From assembly GCF_000304315.1 (NCBI RefSeq), contig NC_018485.1:900501-964500 (forward strand): a stretch of DNA of 64,000 nucleotides, given 5' to 3'. The number at the start of each line of letters is the position of its first letter. The first letter of the stretch is position 1. The notes under the pieces are model-generated. The model ran no database searches. It was not told where the DNA came from and worked only from the letters and a program-made list of their open reading frames with translations. This DNA comes from Methylocystis sp. SC2. Its GTDB lineage: Bacteria; Pseudomonadota; Alphaproteobacteria; Rhizobiales; Beijerinckiaceae. Of this stretch, positions 50,346-59,754 are shown one piece after another. Position numbers and translations under genes: made by a program.

Positions 50346-52310
50346 CTACTCCGCTTCCTCCAACTCCTCTCGCTCCGCCTCCAGCAATTTGGCGCGCGCC
50401 TCCGCCGCCTCGCGCTGGCGGTTCCACATGCCGGCGTAATGGCCGCCAAGCGCCAGCAATTCCTTATGCGTCCCACGCTCGATGATGCGGCCGTGATCGA
50501 GAAACAGGATTTCGTCAGCGTCGACGATGGTCGACAGGCGATGCGCGATGACGAGCGTCGTGCGGCCGCGCGCGACGCGTCTCAGCGCCTCCTGAATCTC
50601 ATGTTCGGTGAAACTGTCGAGCGCCGACGTCGCTTCGTCGAGGATGAGGATCGGCGGACCTTTGAGAATCGTGCGGGCGATCGCCACGCGCTGCTTCTCG
50701 CCGCCCGAAAGCTTCAGCCCGCGCTCGCCGACCTGCGCCTCATAAGCTTCCGGCACGCTTTCGATGAAGCGGTCGATCTGCGCCAGCCGGGCCGCGTCGC
50801 GCACCTCCGCGTCGCTCGCGTCCCATCGTCCATAGCGAATGTTGTAGCCGATCGAATCGTTGAACAGCACGGTGTCCTGCGGCACCATGCCGATCGCCGC
50901 GCGCAGGCTTTCCTGCGTCACATCGAGAATATTCTGGCCGTCGATCATGATGCGTCCGCCTTGCGGCTCGTAGAAGCGATACATCAGCCGGGAGATCGTC
51001 GATTTTCCCGCGCCGGACGGCCCGACGATGGCGACGGTTTGTCCGGGCTCGGCGTCAAAGCTCACGCCCTTGAGGATCGGCCGGTTCGGCTCGTAGTGGA
51101 ACGAGACATTGTCGAAAACGATCCGTCCTTCGCTGACCACGAGCGGCTGCGCGCCCGGCCTGTCCAAGATCTCGGGGCTCTGCGCCAAGATCGAGAACAT
51201 GGTTTCGATGTCGATGATCGCCTGCCGCACCTCGCGATAGAAGGTGCCCATGAAATTCAACGGCTGCGCCAGCTGCCCCATCATCAGATTGATCAGCACG
51301 AAATCGCCCACCGTATTGCGGCCGGCCTTAATGCCGTAGACGCACATCACCATCATGGTGGTGAGCCCGATGATGAAGATGACGGTCTGGCCGGCGTTGA
51401 GCACCGCGAGCGAGACATAGGATTGCGTGCTCGCCTGCTCGTAGCGGATCATCGATTTGTCGTAGCGCTCAGCCTCACGCCTTTCCGCGCCGAAATATTT
51501 TACCGTTTCATAGTTGAGCAGACTGTCGATCGCCTTCTGATTGGCGTCGGTGTCGCTGTCGTTCATCCTGCGCCGAATGGCGATCCGCCAATTCGTCGCG
51601 AGGGTCGTATAGAGGAAATATCCGGCGAGAGTCGCGACCAGGACGAGGCCGTAAGGCCAGCCGAACTGAAAGAGAAAAATCCCGAGGACCAGCGCCATCT
51701 CCAGCACTGTCGGGGCGCCTGTCGACATGATGAGGCGCGACAGCGTCTCAATGCCGTTGCGCCCGCGCTCGAGCACGCGCGTCAATCCGCCGGTCTTTCT
51801 GCCGATATGAAAGCGCAGCGACAGCTCATGCATGTGAACGAAGAGGTCGGTCGCCAACCGACGCACGGCGTGCATGGCCACCGCCGCGAAGATGCCGTCG
51901 CGCAGCTGCATCAGCACGACGGTGACGATGCGCATGGCGCCCATCAGCAGCGTGAAATAGATCGCCGCGGCCCCGACTTTCTCCCACGCGCCGGCGCCGC
52001 CCTCGGCGAGGGCGTCCGTCGCCCATTTGAAGGCGTAAGGCGTCGCGGCGTTGAACAGCTTGCTGACGACGAGCAGCGCGAAGACCGCGGCGACCCGGAG
52101 TTCCAGATCGCGGCGGCCACGCGGCCAGATATAGGGCCACAAACGCCGTATCGTCTTGATGAGAGACGATTCCGACAATTGCTGCTCGGGAACGGGCGGA
52201 GGCGCGGCGTCATCCGGATCGAGCGCGTGGGGATCGCTCGATTCGCCTTGATCGGGTCTAATCATATGTCTCCGAATGAATGGGGCCGTCGTCGCGGCGT
52301 TTTGCGTCAT
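50346..52310 (-). CDS. Atm1-type ABC exporter (iron-sulfur/glutathione persulfide type)
   Basis: 654-residue half-transporter: membrane domain with six helices at about residues 60-360, and the ATPase at the C-terminus with Walker A GPSGAGKST, signature LSGGEKQRVAIARTILKG and Walker B ILILDEATSALDS. The TMD segments (LNAGQTVIFIIGLTTMM) and ATM1-like tail fit the Atm1/HMT1 family, which exports a glutathione-persulfide-like sulfur compound or heavy-metal conjugates. The very long start leader MTQNAATTAPFIRRHM... may be trimmed to a Met at 52265. Isolated gene. Confidence 0.88.
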   Translation of the reverse strand: MTQNAATTAPFIRRHMIRPDQGESSDPHALDPDDAAPPPVPEQQLSESSLIKTIRRLWPYIWPRGRRDLELRVAAVFALLVVSKLFNAATPYAFKWATDALAEGGAGAWEKVGAAAIYFTLLMGAMRIVTVVLMQLRDGIFAAVAMHAVRRLATDLFVHMHELSLRFHIGRKTGGLTRVLERGRNGIETLSRLIMSTGAPTVLEMALVLGIFLFQFGWPYGLVLVATLAGYFLYTTLATNWRIAIRRRMNDSDTDANQKAIDSLLNYETVKYFGAERREAERYDKSMIRYEQASTQSYVSLAVLNAGQTVIFIIGLTTMMVMCVYGIKAGRNTVGDFVLINLMMGQLAQPLNFMGTFYREVRQAIIDIETMFSILAQSPEILDRPGAQPLVVSEGRIVFDNVSFHYEPNRPILKGVSFDAEPGQTVAIVGPSGAGKSTISRLMYRFYEPQGGRIMIDGQNILDVTQESLRAAIGMVPQDTVLFNDSIGYNIRYGRWDASDAEVRDAARLAQIDRFIESVPEAYEAQVGERGLKLSGGEKQRVAIARTILKGPPILILDEATSALDSFTEHEIQEALRRVARGRTTLVIAHRLSTIVDADEILFLDHGRIIERGTHKELLALGGHYAGMWNRQREAAEARAKLLEAEREELEEAE

Positions 52311-52375
52311 ATATGACGTTTAGAAGGAATGCGCACCCCGCCAGCGCCGCGGAGATAGCGCTGAGAGATTAGAAC

Positions 52376-52972
52376 ATGCGAGAAATAAAGAATGTTTGCG
52401 TCTATTGCGGCTCCTCGATCGGCGCCGATCCGCGTTACACGGCGGCCGCGCGCGCGTTGGGCGTCGCCCTGGCGCGCGCCGGCGTCGGCCTCGTTTATGG
52501 CGGCGGGGCCATCGGCCTGATGGGCGTTCTGGCGAAGGCCACGGTCGCCGCCGGGGGCGTCGTCACGGGAATCATTCCCGAATTCCTGGACCGTCGGGAG
52601 ATTCCCTTTACGGGCGCGACGGAGCTCGTCGTCGTCGACGACATGCACACGCGCAAGCGCATGATGTTTGAACGATCAGACGCCTTCATCGCGCTGCCTG
52701 GAGGCATCGGCACTTTGGAGGAGCTGACCGAGCAGCTGACCTGGATCCAGCTCGGCCGTCACACCAAGCCTCTGGTCATCGCCGACATCGGCGGCTTCTG
52801 GCGGCCGTTGCTGTCGCTTTTCGCTCACATGCGAAACGAGGAATTCTTCGGCGAAGTCGATCACGTGCGCTATCTCGTCGCCGAACGCGTCGAAGACATT
52901 CTGCCGATGATTTTTGCGGCGGTCCGCCACTCGCCTGACATCAGCGAGACAACGGTGACTGAACGGCTTTAA
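52376..52972 (+). CDS. LOG-family cytokinin-riboside phosphoribohydrolase
   Basis: 198 residues with the Rossmann-like LOG fold: VCVYCGSSIGADPRY, VYGGGAIGLMGVLAK and the diagnostic PGGIGTLEELTEQLTW. The middle HTRKRMMFERSDAFIAL is also typical. LOG proteins release free nucleobases from nucleoside monophosphates; in bacteria often a housekeeping or stress function. Divergent from the Atm1 gene, 65 bases apart. Confidence 0.92.
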   Translation: MREIKNVCVYCGSSIGADPRYTAAARALGVALARAGVGLVYGGGAIGLMGVLAKATVAAGGVVTGIIPEFLDRREIPFTGATELVVVDDMHTRKRMMFERSDAFIALPGGIGTLEELTEQLTWIQLGRHTKPLVIADIGGFWRPLLSLFAHMRNEEFFGEVDHVRYLVAERVEDILPMIFAAVRHSPDISETTVTERL

Positions 52973-53007
52973 TACGAATCCGAGAGGATCCGTTCGCTTG
53001 GACCGTT

Positions 53008-53115
53008 GTCATTCCCGGCAGGCCGAAGGCCTGACCGGGAATCCAGAGCCAATCCAGGAACGCTGGCTTTGGCCCTGGATTCCCGATCGCGCGCGTTGCG
53101 CGCGTCGGGAATGAC
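53008..53115. repeat. Dispersed palindromic repeat, family A, copy 3
   Basis: 108 bases with outer GTCATTCCCGG / CGGGAATGAC arms and the inner GGCCGAAGGCC, CCGGGAATCCAG / CTGGATTCCCG and GCGCGCGTTGCGCGCGTC stems. Between LOG and cimA (convergent), so likely transcription-terminating or inert. Confidence 0.88.
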
Positions 53116-53165
53116 CCGCGCGAAAGATTCAGAAACGGGGCCTGTAGATGGACTCTTGCAGGTTC

Positions 53166-54794
53166 TCAGAAAACTTTCTCGCCTTCGGCTTGGCTCACTG
53201 AAACGAGAAGCTTGTAATTGATCGCGTCGACGAGCGCCTCGAAGGACGCGTCGATGACATTGGCCGAGACGCCGACGGTCGACCACCGTTCGCCCTCGCC
53301 GTCGGCGCATTCGACGAGAACGCGCGTCACCGCATCGGTGCCGCCCTGAAACACGCGAACGCGGTAATCGACGAGCCGCACATCGTCGATGAATCGCTGA
53401 TAGGCGCCAAGATCCTTGCGCAGCGCGAGATCGAGGGCGTTGACGGGGCCATTGCCTTCGGCGGCGGAAATCCGGCTCTCGCCATCCACATTGATCTTGA
53501 CAATCGCCTCGGCGCCCTGGTCCTCAAAGCCGCCATTCCTGGCGAAGCGCCGATCGACCGCGACGCTGTAGCGTTCGATGTCGAAGAAATGCGGCGCCTC
53601 GCCGAGCACGCGCTTCGCGAGAAGAAAGAACGAGGCGTCGGCGCCCTCATAGGCGTAGCCTTGCGCCTCCTTCTCCTTCACCTCGTCGAGCAGCCGCGCC
53701 AGACGCGGATCGTCCTTGTCGAGGACGACGCCCAGTCGGCCAAGCTCGGCCGCGATGTTGGAGCGTCCCGCCTGATCCGATACGAGCACGCGCCGCACAT
53801 TGCCGACCGATTCCGGCGTGACATGTTCATAGGTGCGCGGATCGGTCAGCACCGCCGAGGCGTGAATGCCGGCCTTGGTCGCAAAGGCGCTGGCGCCGAC
53901 ATAGGGCGCGTGGCGGTTCGGGGCGCGATTGAGAAGCTCGTCGAGCGCGTGGCTCACACGTGTCAGATGCGTCAGCTTCTCTTGCGTCACGCCGATCTCG
54001 AAGCGCTCGGCAAATTCGCGCTTCAGCAGCAACGTCGGGATGATCGTCGTGAGATTGGCGTTGCCGCAGCGCTCGCCAAGACCGTTGAGCGTGCCTTGAA
54101 TCTGCCGCGCGCCGGCGCGCACGGCGGCGAGCGAATTCGCCACCGCCTGCCCCGTGTCGTCGTGGCAATGCACGCCGACGCGATCTCCTGGAATCTGCCT
54201 GACCACCTCCGCGACGATGCCTTCAACCTCATGCGGCAGCGTGCCGCCATTGGTGTCGCAGAGCACGATCCACCGGGCGCCGGCGTCATGCGCCGCCTTG
54301 GCGCATGCGAGCGCATAGTCAGGATTCGCCTTGAAGCCGTCGAAGAAATGTTCGCAATCGACCGCGACTTCCTTGCCGCGCGCCACCGCGGCGCTTACGG
54401 ATTGCGTAAGGCCTTCGAGATTGTCCTCTTCCGTTGAACGTAAGGCGACGCGGACCTGAAAGTCCCAGCTCTTGGCGACGAAGGTGACGGCGTCGGCGCC
54501 GCTGTCGAGCAGCGCCGCGACGCCCGGATCATTCTCGACCGAGCGGCCCTGACGCCGCGTCATTCCAAAGGCGGCCAGGCGCGCGCGCAGCCTCGGAGGC
54601 TGCGCAAAAAACTCGGTGTCGAGCGGATTGGCGCCGGGATAGCCGCCCTCGACATAGTCGATTCCGAGTTCGTCCAGCATGGCGGCGATCTGACGCTTGT
54701 CGTCGAGCGAGAAATCGACGCCCGTCGTCTGCGCGCCGTCGCGCAGCGTCGTGTCGTATAGCGTCAGCCGTTCCTTGGCTCGTTCTTCGGCCAT
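53166..54794 (-). CDS. cimA: Citramalate synthase
   Basis: Condenses pyruvate with acetyl-CoA to (R)-citramalate, the pyruvate route into isoleucine. 542 residues. DRE-TIM barrel signature TLYDTTLRDGAQTTGVDFS, HCHDDTGQAVANSLAAVRAGA metal motif, NGLGERCGNANL, and the C-terminal regulatory LeuA-dimer domain (from ~400). The lack of a leuA-type leader and the sequence VEGGYPGANPLD fit CimA rather than isopropylmalate synthase. It overlaps the GNAT gene by ATGA. Confidence 0.92.
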   Translation of the reverse strand: MAEERAKERLTLYDTTLRDGAQTTGVDFSLDDKRQIAAMLDELGIDYVEGGYPGANPLDTEFFAQPPRLRARLAAFGMTRRQGRSVENDPGVAALLDSGADAVTFVAKSWDFQVRVALRSTEEDNLEGLTQSVSAAVARGKEVAVDCEHFFDGFKANPDYALACAKAAHDAGARWIVLCDTNGGTLPHEVEGIVAEVVRQIPGDRVGVHCHDDTGQAVANSLAAVRAGARQIQGTLNGLGERCGNANLTTIIPTLLLKREFAERFEIGVTQEKLTHLTRVSHALDELLNRAPNRHAPYVGASAFATKAGIHASAVLTDPRTYEHVTPESVGNVRRVLVSDQAGRSNIAAELGRLGVVLDKDDPRLARLLDEVKEKEAQGYAYEGADASFFLLAKRVLGEAPHFFDIERYSVAVDRRFARNGGFEDQGAEAIVKINVDGESRISAAEGNGPVNALDLALRKDLGAYQRFIDDVRLVDYRVRVFQGGTDAVTRVLVECADGEGERWSTVGVSANVIDASFEALVDAINYKLLVSVSQAEGEKVF

Positions 54795-55303
54795 CAATGC
54801 GCTCTCCCGGCGGCGGGCTCCGCCAGCTCCTTGGTCATCGTCGTATTGCCGAGCCATTGGCCGCCGATCTCGATCATATTGCGCGTCGTGGTCACATAGC
54901 CGCGCGCCGCGAAAAAATCCTGCGCTGCGTCGGAGGCCTCGACCGTCAGCAGTGTCGCGCCGCGCGCGGCGGCGAGTTTTTCGATCGCCTCGGCGAGCGC
55001 CGCGCCAACGCCTTGGCGCGCAATGTCGGGTCGCACATAGAGCATGTCGAACGTCTTGTTGTCGCGCAGCGACGCGAAGCCGGCGATATTCCCGTCGACG
55101 AGCGCGACGATGGTCAGCGCCTCCGCGAGGCGCGACGCGAAGGCCGCTTCGTCGTCGGCTGCGGACGCCCAGGCTTCCCGCTGCGCCTCGTCATAGTCAT
55201 CGGCGGCAAGCGCCTCGATGCTGGCGCGAAACAGCGCCGCGAGCCTCGCGGCGTCTGCGGGAAGATACGGCCGCAGGCCGGGCGTTCGGGCGCGGCGCGC
55301 CAT
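54794..55303 (-). CDS. GNAT-family N-acetyltransferase
   Basis: 169 residues. The acetyl-CoA-binding A motif is visible as MLYVRPDIARQGVGAALAEAIEKLA, preceded by IVALVDGNIAGFASL and followed by AQDFFAARGYVT. The substrate is not predictable. It is the middle gene of a three-gene overlapped set: a 44-residue membrane protein upstream (ATGA), cimA downstream (ATGA). The start at 55303 (MARRARTPGL) is fixed by the overlap. Confidence 0.88.
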   Translation of the reverse strand: MARRARTPGLRPYLPADAARLAALFRASIEALAADDYDEAQREAWASAADDEAAFASRLAEALTIVALVDGNIAGFASLRDNKTFDMLYVRPDIARQGVGAALAEAIEKLAAARGATLLTVEASDAAQDFFAARGYVTTTRNMIEIGGQWLGNTTMTKELAEPAAGRAH

Positions 55304-55437
55304 CACACGATCTCGAAGGCGCGCAGCAGATGCCACGCGATGAAGACCGCGAGCGCCAGAACGATCAGCTTGAACGCGAGATAGAGCGCCCAGTGGCGCT
55401 TGAAGGGAAGCGTCTTTTTCCAGTCATCGTTGGACAT
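55303..55437 (-). CDS. 44-residue small membrane protein
   Basis: Reads MSNDDWKKTLPFKRHWALYL and then a helix AFKLIVLALAVFIAWHLLRA with FEIV at the end: a soluble basic N-terminus and one transmembrane helix. Its TGA overlaps the GNAT start by ATGA, which supports it as a real gene although no family was recognised. Confidence 0.6.
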   Translation of the reverse strand: MSNDDWKKTLPFKRHWALYLAFKLIVLALAVFIAWHLLRAFEIV

Positions 55438-55444
55438 CGGATAT

Positions 55445-55646
55445 TTCCCCCAGTTCATCCCACCCGGTTCGCTTCGCCAACCACCCTCCCCGTCGAGGGG
55501 AGGGATGGGCCTGCATCAGCGAAGCGGCCAATTTCATGCGCAGCAGATTGCGCAAGCGATTCATCACGACGCCGAGTCGCGCCGTTCCGATCCCTCCCCC
55601 TTGCGGGGAGGGTGGCTCGCGCAGCGCGCCGGGTGGGGGGAATGAC
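55445..55646. repeat. Composite inverted-repeat block between the small membrane gene and cysS
   Basis: Two CCACCCTCCCC / GGGGAGGG hairpins (around 55491 and 55590) inside imperfect ends: TTTCCCCCAGTTCATCCCACCCGG on one side and CCGGGTGGGGGGAATGACA on the other. The halves match in opposite orientation over about 45 bases each, like a small non-autonomous element. No coding sense. Confidence 0.6.
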
Positions 55647-55657
55647 AAGCGCAGAGC

Positions 55658-57097
55658 TCATCGCTTCACCTCCCAGCTCGTCGTGCCGTCCTTATTGTCC
55701 TTGAGCGTAATGCCCATGGCTGCGAGTTCGTCGCGGATGCGGTCGGACTCGGCCCAGTTTTTTGAAGCGCGGGCGGCGTTGCGAGCGCTGATGAGGCGAT
55801 CGACAATATCGCCATGTTTTTCGAAGAACGCCTGATCCCGAGCGTTCCTCCCTTCCCGAAATGCGTTCAAATCGATGCCGGAAAGCCCTAGCATGATCGA
55901 GAGAACTCGATCTGTGCGAGATTCAGAAAATGCGCGATCTAAAATTTGCATTGCGAGCGGAGTGTTCAGGTCATCGGAAAGCGCTTCCATATAGGTCGAT
56001 GGAACCTCATCAGAGCGCGGAGATTGATCGGCGATCCTCCCATCCGAACCCAAAGGCGCGACGGAAAAATCCATAACGGTCATCCAATATGTAAGCTTCG
56101 TCTCCGCCTCCTCCAGCGCCTTTACGGTCCAATCGATCGGCTGGCGGTAATGCGTGCGTAGCATCGCGAGACGAAGCACCGGCCCAAGCCACTCGCGTCC
56201 ACCAAACTTCTCCGTATGCAGCAGTTCATGGATCGTCACGAAATTCCCCAGGCTCTTGGACATTTTCTCGCCCTCGACCTGCAGGAAGCCATTGTGCATC
56301 CAGTAATTCGCCATCACCTCCTGGCCGAAGGCGCAGCAGCTTTGCGCGATTTCGTTTTCGTGATGCGGAAAAACGAGATCGATGCCGCCGCCGTGGATGT
56401 CGAAGGTTTCGCCAAGATGCGCGGCTGACATTGCGGAACATTCTATATGCCAGCCGGGGCGTCCCCTGCCCCAGGGACTTTGCCAACCCGGCTCATCGTC
56501 CTTCGACGGTTTCCAGAGCACGAAATCCATATCCCCGCGCTTATAGGGTGCGACATCGACGCGCGCGCCAGCGATCATTTCGTCGAGCGGACGCCTCGAC
56601 AGTCGTCCGTAGGTGGGCATGGACGTCACATCGAAAAGCACATGACGATCTTCAACATATGCATGACCCGAATCGAGCAAGCGCTGAATCAATCGAACCA
56701 TGTCGATCTGCTTGTCGTCGTTCCTGATGTAATCTGTTGCGCGCGGCTCGATGGTCGGATTCAAACATCCAAGAGCGCGAACGTCCTCGTGGAATATGTC
56801 GATGGTCTTATCGGTCAGTTCGCGAATGGAAATCCCGCGCTCGAACGCCCGCGCGTTGATCTTGTCGTCGACGTCGGTGATGTTGCGGACGTAAGCGACG
56901 TGCTCGGCGCCATAGAGATGGCGCAGCAGGCGAAACAGCACGTCGAAAACGATGAGCGGCCTGGCGTTGCCGATATGGGCGTAGTCGTAGACCGTCGGTC
57001 CGCAGACATACATGCGCACCTGCGCGGGATCGATCGGACGGAATTCCTCCTTCGTCCGGGTCAGCGTATTGTAGATTTTCAGCGCAGGCGTCGACAT
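55658..57097 (-). CDS. cysS: Cysteinyl-tRNA synthetase
   Basis: Class Ia aminoacyl-tRNA synthetase for tRNA-Cys. 479 residues. [20 protein letters not shown] carries the zinc-binding Cys and the HIGH motif (HIGN). The zinc site continues in [16 protein letters not shown] and HHENEIAQS, and the KMSKS loop is [12 protein letters not shown]. The C-terminal helical domain ([15 protein letters not shown]) is intact. Base composition is slightly lower in GC near 55.9-56.8 kb than in the neighbours. Confidence 0.97.
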   Translation of the reverse strand: MSTPALKIYNTLTRTKEEFRPIDPAQVRMYVCGPTVYDYAHIGNARPLIVFDVLFRLLRHLYGAEHVAYVRNITDVDDKINARAFERGISIRELTDKTIDIFHEDVRALGCLNPTIEPRATDYIRNDDKQIDMVRLIQRLLDSGHAYVEDRHVLFDVTSMPTYGRLSRRPLDEMIAGARVDVAPYKRGDMDFVLWKPSKDDEPGWQSPWGRGRPGWHIECSAMSAAHLGETFDIHGGGIDLVFPHHENEIAQSCCAFGQEVMANYWMHNGFLQVEGEKMSKSLGNFVTIHELLHTEKFGGREWLGPVLRLAMLRTHYRQPIDWTVKALEEAETKLTYWMTVMDFSVAPLGSDGRIADQSPRSDEVPSTYMEALSDDLNTPLAMQILDRAFSESRTDRVLSIMLGLSGIDLNAFREGRNARDQAFFEKHGDIVDRLISARNAARASKNWAESDRIRDELAAMGITLKDNKDGTTSWEVKR

Positions 57098-57355
57098 GAA
57101 TTTCCCCGCAAGGCCGCCGGCCGGGGCGTCGCTTCATGTCGTGGGATAGACGTGACGGCTCCGGCCAGCGTGATCGCTAGCTGATAATGGTCTTCCGACA
57201 AATGGTGAGCCGAGGCGTCATGGCGGCGACCATGCGCCAAAGCGCGCCGCCGCGTCAAGCGCGAGCCAATACGAGCCGCGGCGGTTTAACTCGGGTTTTA
57301 CCGCTTTGCGCTAGCTCTGACGGAGGCCGTCTCGGCCATTTGGGACTCGTTCATT

Positions 57356-57685
57356 ATGTGGAAATATGAGGCGCCGATCGCGCGGCGCGCACTTGCGCTG
57401 CTGCTCGCGGGCGCACTGTTCGGCGCCGGCTACGCCTGCGACGCACAGGCCGAGGCGAGCGCGGGCGCCGCCTATGTGATCTCCGATCAAGAGGGCTACG
57501 GCCTGACGGAATGCCTCACGCACAAGGGCGATTGCGGCAAGATCGTCGCCGACTCCTGGTGCGCGGCGCACGGCCATGGCGCGGCCCGAACCTACGGCCG
57601 CGCCAACGATGTGACCGCCTCTGTCGACGTCCAAACTGCGCGCGCCTCCGAGCCGGACGCCGCGGTCGTCGCCTGCGTCGATTAG
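57356..57685 (+). CDS. Small exported cysteine-containing protein
   Basis: 109 residues. Hydrophobic signal ARRALALLLAGALFGAGYACDAQAEA is followed by GAAYVISDQEGYGLTECLTHKGDCGKIVADSWCAAHGHG, with several cysteines at conserved-looking spacing. Family not recognised. It ends two bases before the convergent creA-like gene. The Cys at the signal end (GYAC) could also make it a lipoprotein, but the lipobox is poor. Confidence 0.65.
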   Translation: MWKYEAPIARRALALLLAGALFGAGYACDAQAEASAGAAYVISDQEGYGLTECLTHKGDCGKIVADSWCAAHGHGAARTYGRANDVTASVDVQTARASEPDAAVVACVD

Positions 57686-57687
57686 CG

Positions 57688-58206
57688 TCAGCGCAGAAAC
57701 TCTCCGCAGCGCGGGACGTCGTTCTGGCCGGCCCAGGGCTGAATGGCGAGGGTCGAGGTCGAGCTCTCGGGCGAGCCTTCAACGAGCTTGTCGGAATAGA
57801 CCATATAGATCAGCACATTGCGCTTCGCATCGCAGCCGCGAACGATATGCATGCGCTTGAACAGCAGCGACCGCCGCTCGCTGAACGCCGTATCGCCCTG
57901 GCCGAACTTCTCCTTGAACTTGATCGGGGCGTATTGCCGGCAGGCGAGCGAAACCTCCGACGACTGCTCCGCCACGCCGAACATGCCGGCGACGCCGCCT
58001 TTTTCATGCGCCGTATAGTAGCAGACGACGCCGTCGATCACCGGGTCGTCGATTCCGTAGGTCGCGAGCTTGTCGTTTGGCGTAAGAAGCTTGAAATCCA
58101 CAGATTTGCGGAAGATGAGATCCGGTCCATTCTGCGCCAAGGCCGTCGCGGCGCCGAAACAAAGAAAGGCCGTCGAAATCAGAGCCAGAAATTTGGAACG
58201 CTTCAT
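57688..58206 (-). CDS. CreA-family exported protein
   Basis: 172 residues. Signal MKRSKFLALISTAFLCFGAATALA. The CreA family pattern is visible: DDPVIDGVVCYYTAHEKGGVAG, DPSEVSLACRQY-like (EQSSEVSLACRQYAPI), and LFKRMHIVRGCDAKRNVLIYMVYSDKLVEGSPESS. CreA is a conserved periplasmic protein of unknown function. ATG at 58206 with AAGGAGG. The 40-odd bases upstream contain another short hairpin repeat. Confidence 0.92.
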   Translation of the reverse strand: MKRSKFLALISTAFLCFGAATALAQNGPDLIFRKSVDFKLLTPNDKLATYGIDDPVIDGVVCYYTAHEKGGVAGMFGVAEQSSEVSLACRQYAPIKFKEKFGQGDTAFSERRSLLFKRMHIVRGCDAKRNVLIYMVYSDKLVEGSPESSTSTLAIQPWAGQNDVPRCGEFLR

Positions 58207-58635
58207 GTCGGCAACCTCCTTGATCACGCCGCCTTCGGCGGAATCGCCCAAAGTCGGACAACGTGATCGATCTCGAAAGCTTAGAGCGCGCTCTCCACAA
58301 AACCGAATTCCACTTTTTCGCGAGCCGCGCTCGAGCGACGCCGTTGCCGATATGGGCGAAGCGCCGCGGCAAGGGAAGGGCTTCGACCCTGGACGCGGCA
58401 AAAAATTGACGCGCCGAGCGGTTGGCGGCGTCCGCCGGCGCCTTGTTGCCGACATGATGGGCGCGATTAATCGAGCGACGTTTGCTCTGCGGCCGGGATT
58501 GGTGAAAATGACGCGATTCGTCGCAAGCGACGCGCGCCGGAGCGTCAGTCGCAAGCGATCGCGCAAGCGTTGCTCGGCTCCTTACGAGCGTGTGAAGAGC
58601 GAAACTTCAATGAGGCCGCGATCATAGACCTCTTT
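58207..58635. other. Intergenic region between creA and the DUF2865 gene
   Basis: 429 bases. It contains a hairpin-like AGAGCGCGCTCTCCACAAAACCGAATTCCACTTTTTCGCGAGCCGCGCTC at 58283-58332, of a type common in Rhizobiales. It also carries the divergent promoters. No supported gene. Confidence 0.5.
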
Positions 58636-59736
58636 TTGACGAAATGCGCCTCGAAGCGGACGAAGCTGGCGGTCGCCGCCGGCGTCGCGGTCGGTCTTTT
58701 CGCCGTTTCGCCCGCCGCAGGCGAATCATCCTACTGCACGGAGCTGCGCGCGCAGATCGCCCGCGCCGGCTCGGGCGGCGGCGCGGGGCGATTCCAGGCC
58801 GCGGCGGCCAAGCAGCGCGGCGAATACGCGCGCGTCGCCGCGCGAGGTCGCGCGCTGGGGTGCGACCGCGGCCAATTCCTGTTCTTCGGCGATCCGCCGC
58901 CGCCCCAGTGCGGACAAATCAACGCCCAACTGCACCAACTCTCGGGCGCCGTCGCGGCCTACGAACGGGCGAGCGCCGACGACGGCGGCCAGCGTCAGGC
59001 GCTTGTCGCCCGCTACGAGGCGGAGTGCCGCAATCCTCAGGCGCGCGTCGCCCGGCCGCGCAATTTCTTCGAGGAGCTGTTCGGCGTCGCGCCGGACGAC
59101 GGCTCTGGCATGCGCGAAGTTCCGGTCGGTCCGGACCCGGATCAGGAACCTTCGGACGGAACGCCGCGCGGGGGCCCAATGGCGATCTGCGTGCGCGCGT
59201 GCGACGGGGGCTTTTTCCCGATCAGCTATTCGGCGCGCAGCTCCAATCTCGACGATCTCGCGGCGATGTGCCGGGCGCTGTGTCCGAACGCCGAGGTGAA
59301 ACTCTACACGGCGTCGCAATGGAAGGGTCTCAGTTCCGCCCTTTCGATCGACGGCGAGGCTTATTCGAACCATCCCAACGCGCATAAATTCGAGACGTCT
59401 TATGATCCGTCCTGCGGCTGCAAGCCGCCGGGCCAGTCTTGGGCCGAGGCGCTCGCCGACGCCGAGCGGCTGATCGCCGAGCGCAATGCGAAAGATCAGG
59501 TCGTCACCGCGGAGCAGGCCGAGCAATTGTCGCGGGCGCTGCCGCCCGGCGTCGCGCGCGGTCGGAAAGCGAAGGGCTCCGCGCCGGCGGCGCCTGAGCC
59601 GACGACGACGGCGCAACCCGCGGCCCAGGCGCAGCCCGTCGAGGATGGCGCAGCCGCGGCGCCGGAAACCTATCGCGAAATCGTCGGACCCGATGGGATC
59701 AAGCGCCGCGTGCGAGTCGTCGCGCCGGCGTTGTGA
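58636..59736 (+). CDS. DUF2865 domain exported protein
   Basis: 366 residues from the TTG at 58636 (MTKCASKRTKLAVAAGVAVG), giving a signal-like hydrophobic N-terminus ending FAVSPAAG. The central cysteine-rich DUF2865 part reads GGPMAICVRACDGGFFPISYSARSSNLDDLAAMCRALCPNAEVKLY and YDPSCGCKPPGQSWAEAL. The C-terminus is Pro/Ala rich. The start is uncertain, because an earlier TTG at 58570 is open. Function unknown. Confidence 0.8.
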   Translation: MTKCASKRTKLAVAAGVAVGLFAVSPAAGESSYCTELRAQIARAGSGGGAGRFQAAAAKQRGEYARVAARGRALGCDRGQFLFFGDPPPPQCGQINAQLHQLSGAVAAYERASADDGGQRQALVARYEAECRNPQARVARPRNFFEELFGVAPDDGSGMREVPVGPDPDQEPSDGTPRGGPMAICVRACDGGFFPISYSARSSNLDDLAAMCRALCPNAEVKLYTASQWKGLSSALSIDGEAYSNHPNAHKFETSYDPSCGCKPPGQSWAEALADAERLIAERNAKDQVVTAEQAEQLSRALPPGVARGRKAKGSAPAAPEPTTTAQPAAQAQPVEDGAAAAPETYREIVGPDGIKRRVRVVAPAL

Positions 59737-59754
59737 GCTTGTTTCTCCGCCCTG

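Noticed and set aside
50094..52316. A 740-codon open reading on the plus strand opposite the Atm1 exporter
   Set aside because: Same artefact: antisense to an ABC transporter with full Walker and signature motifs.
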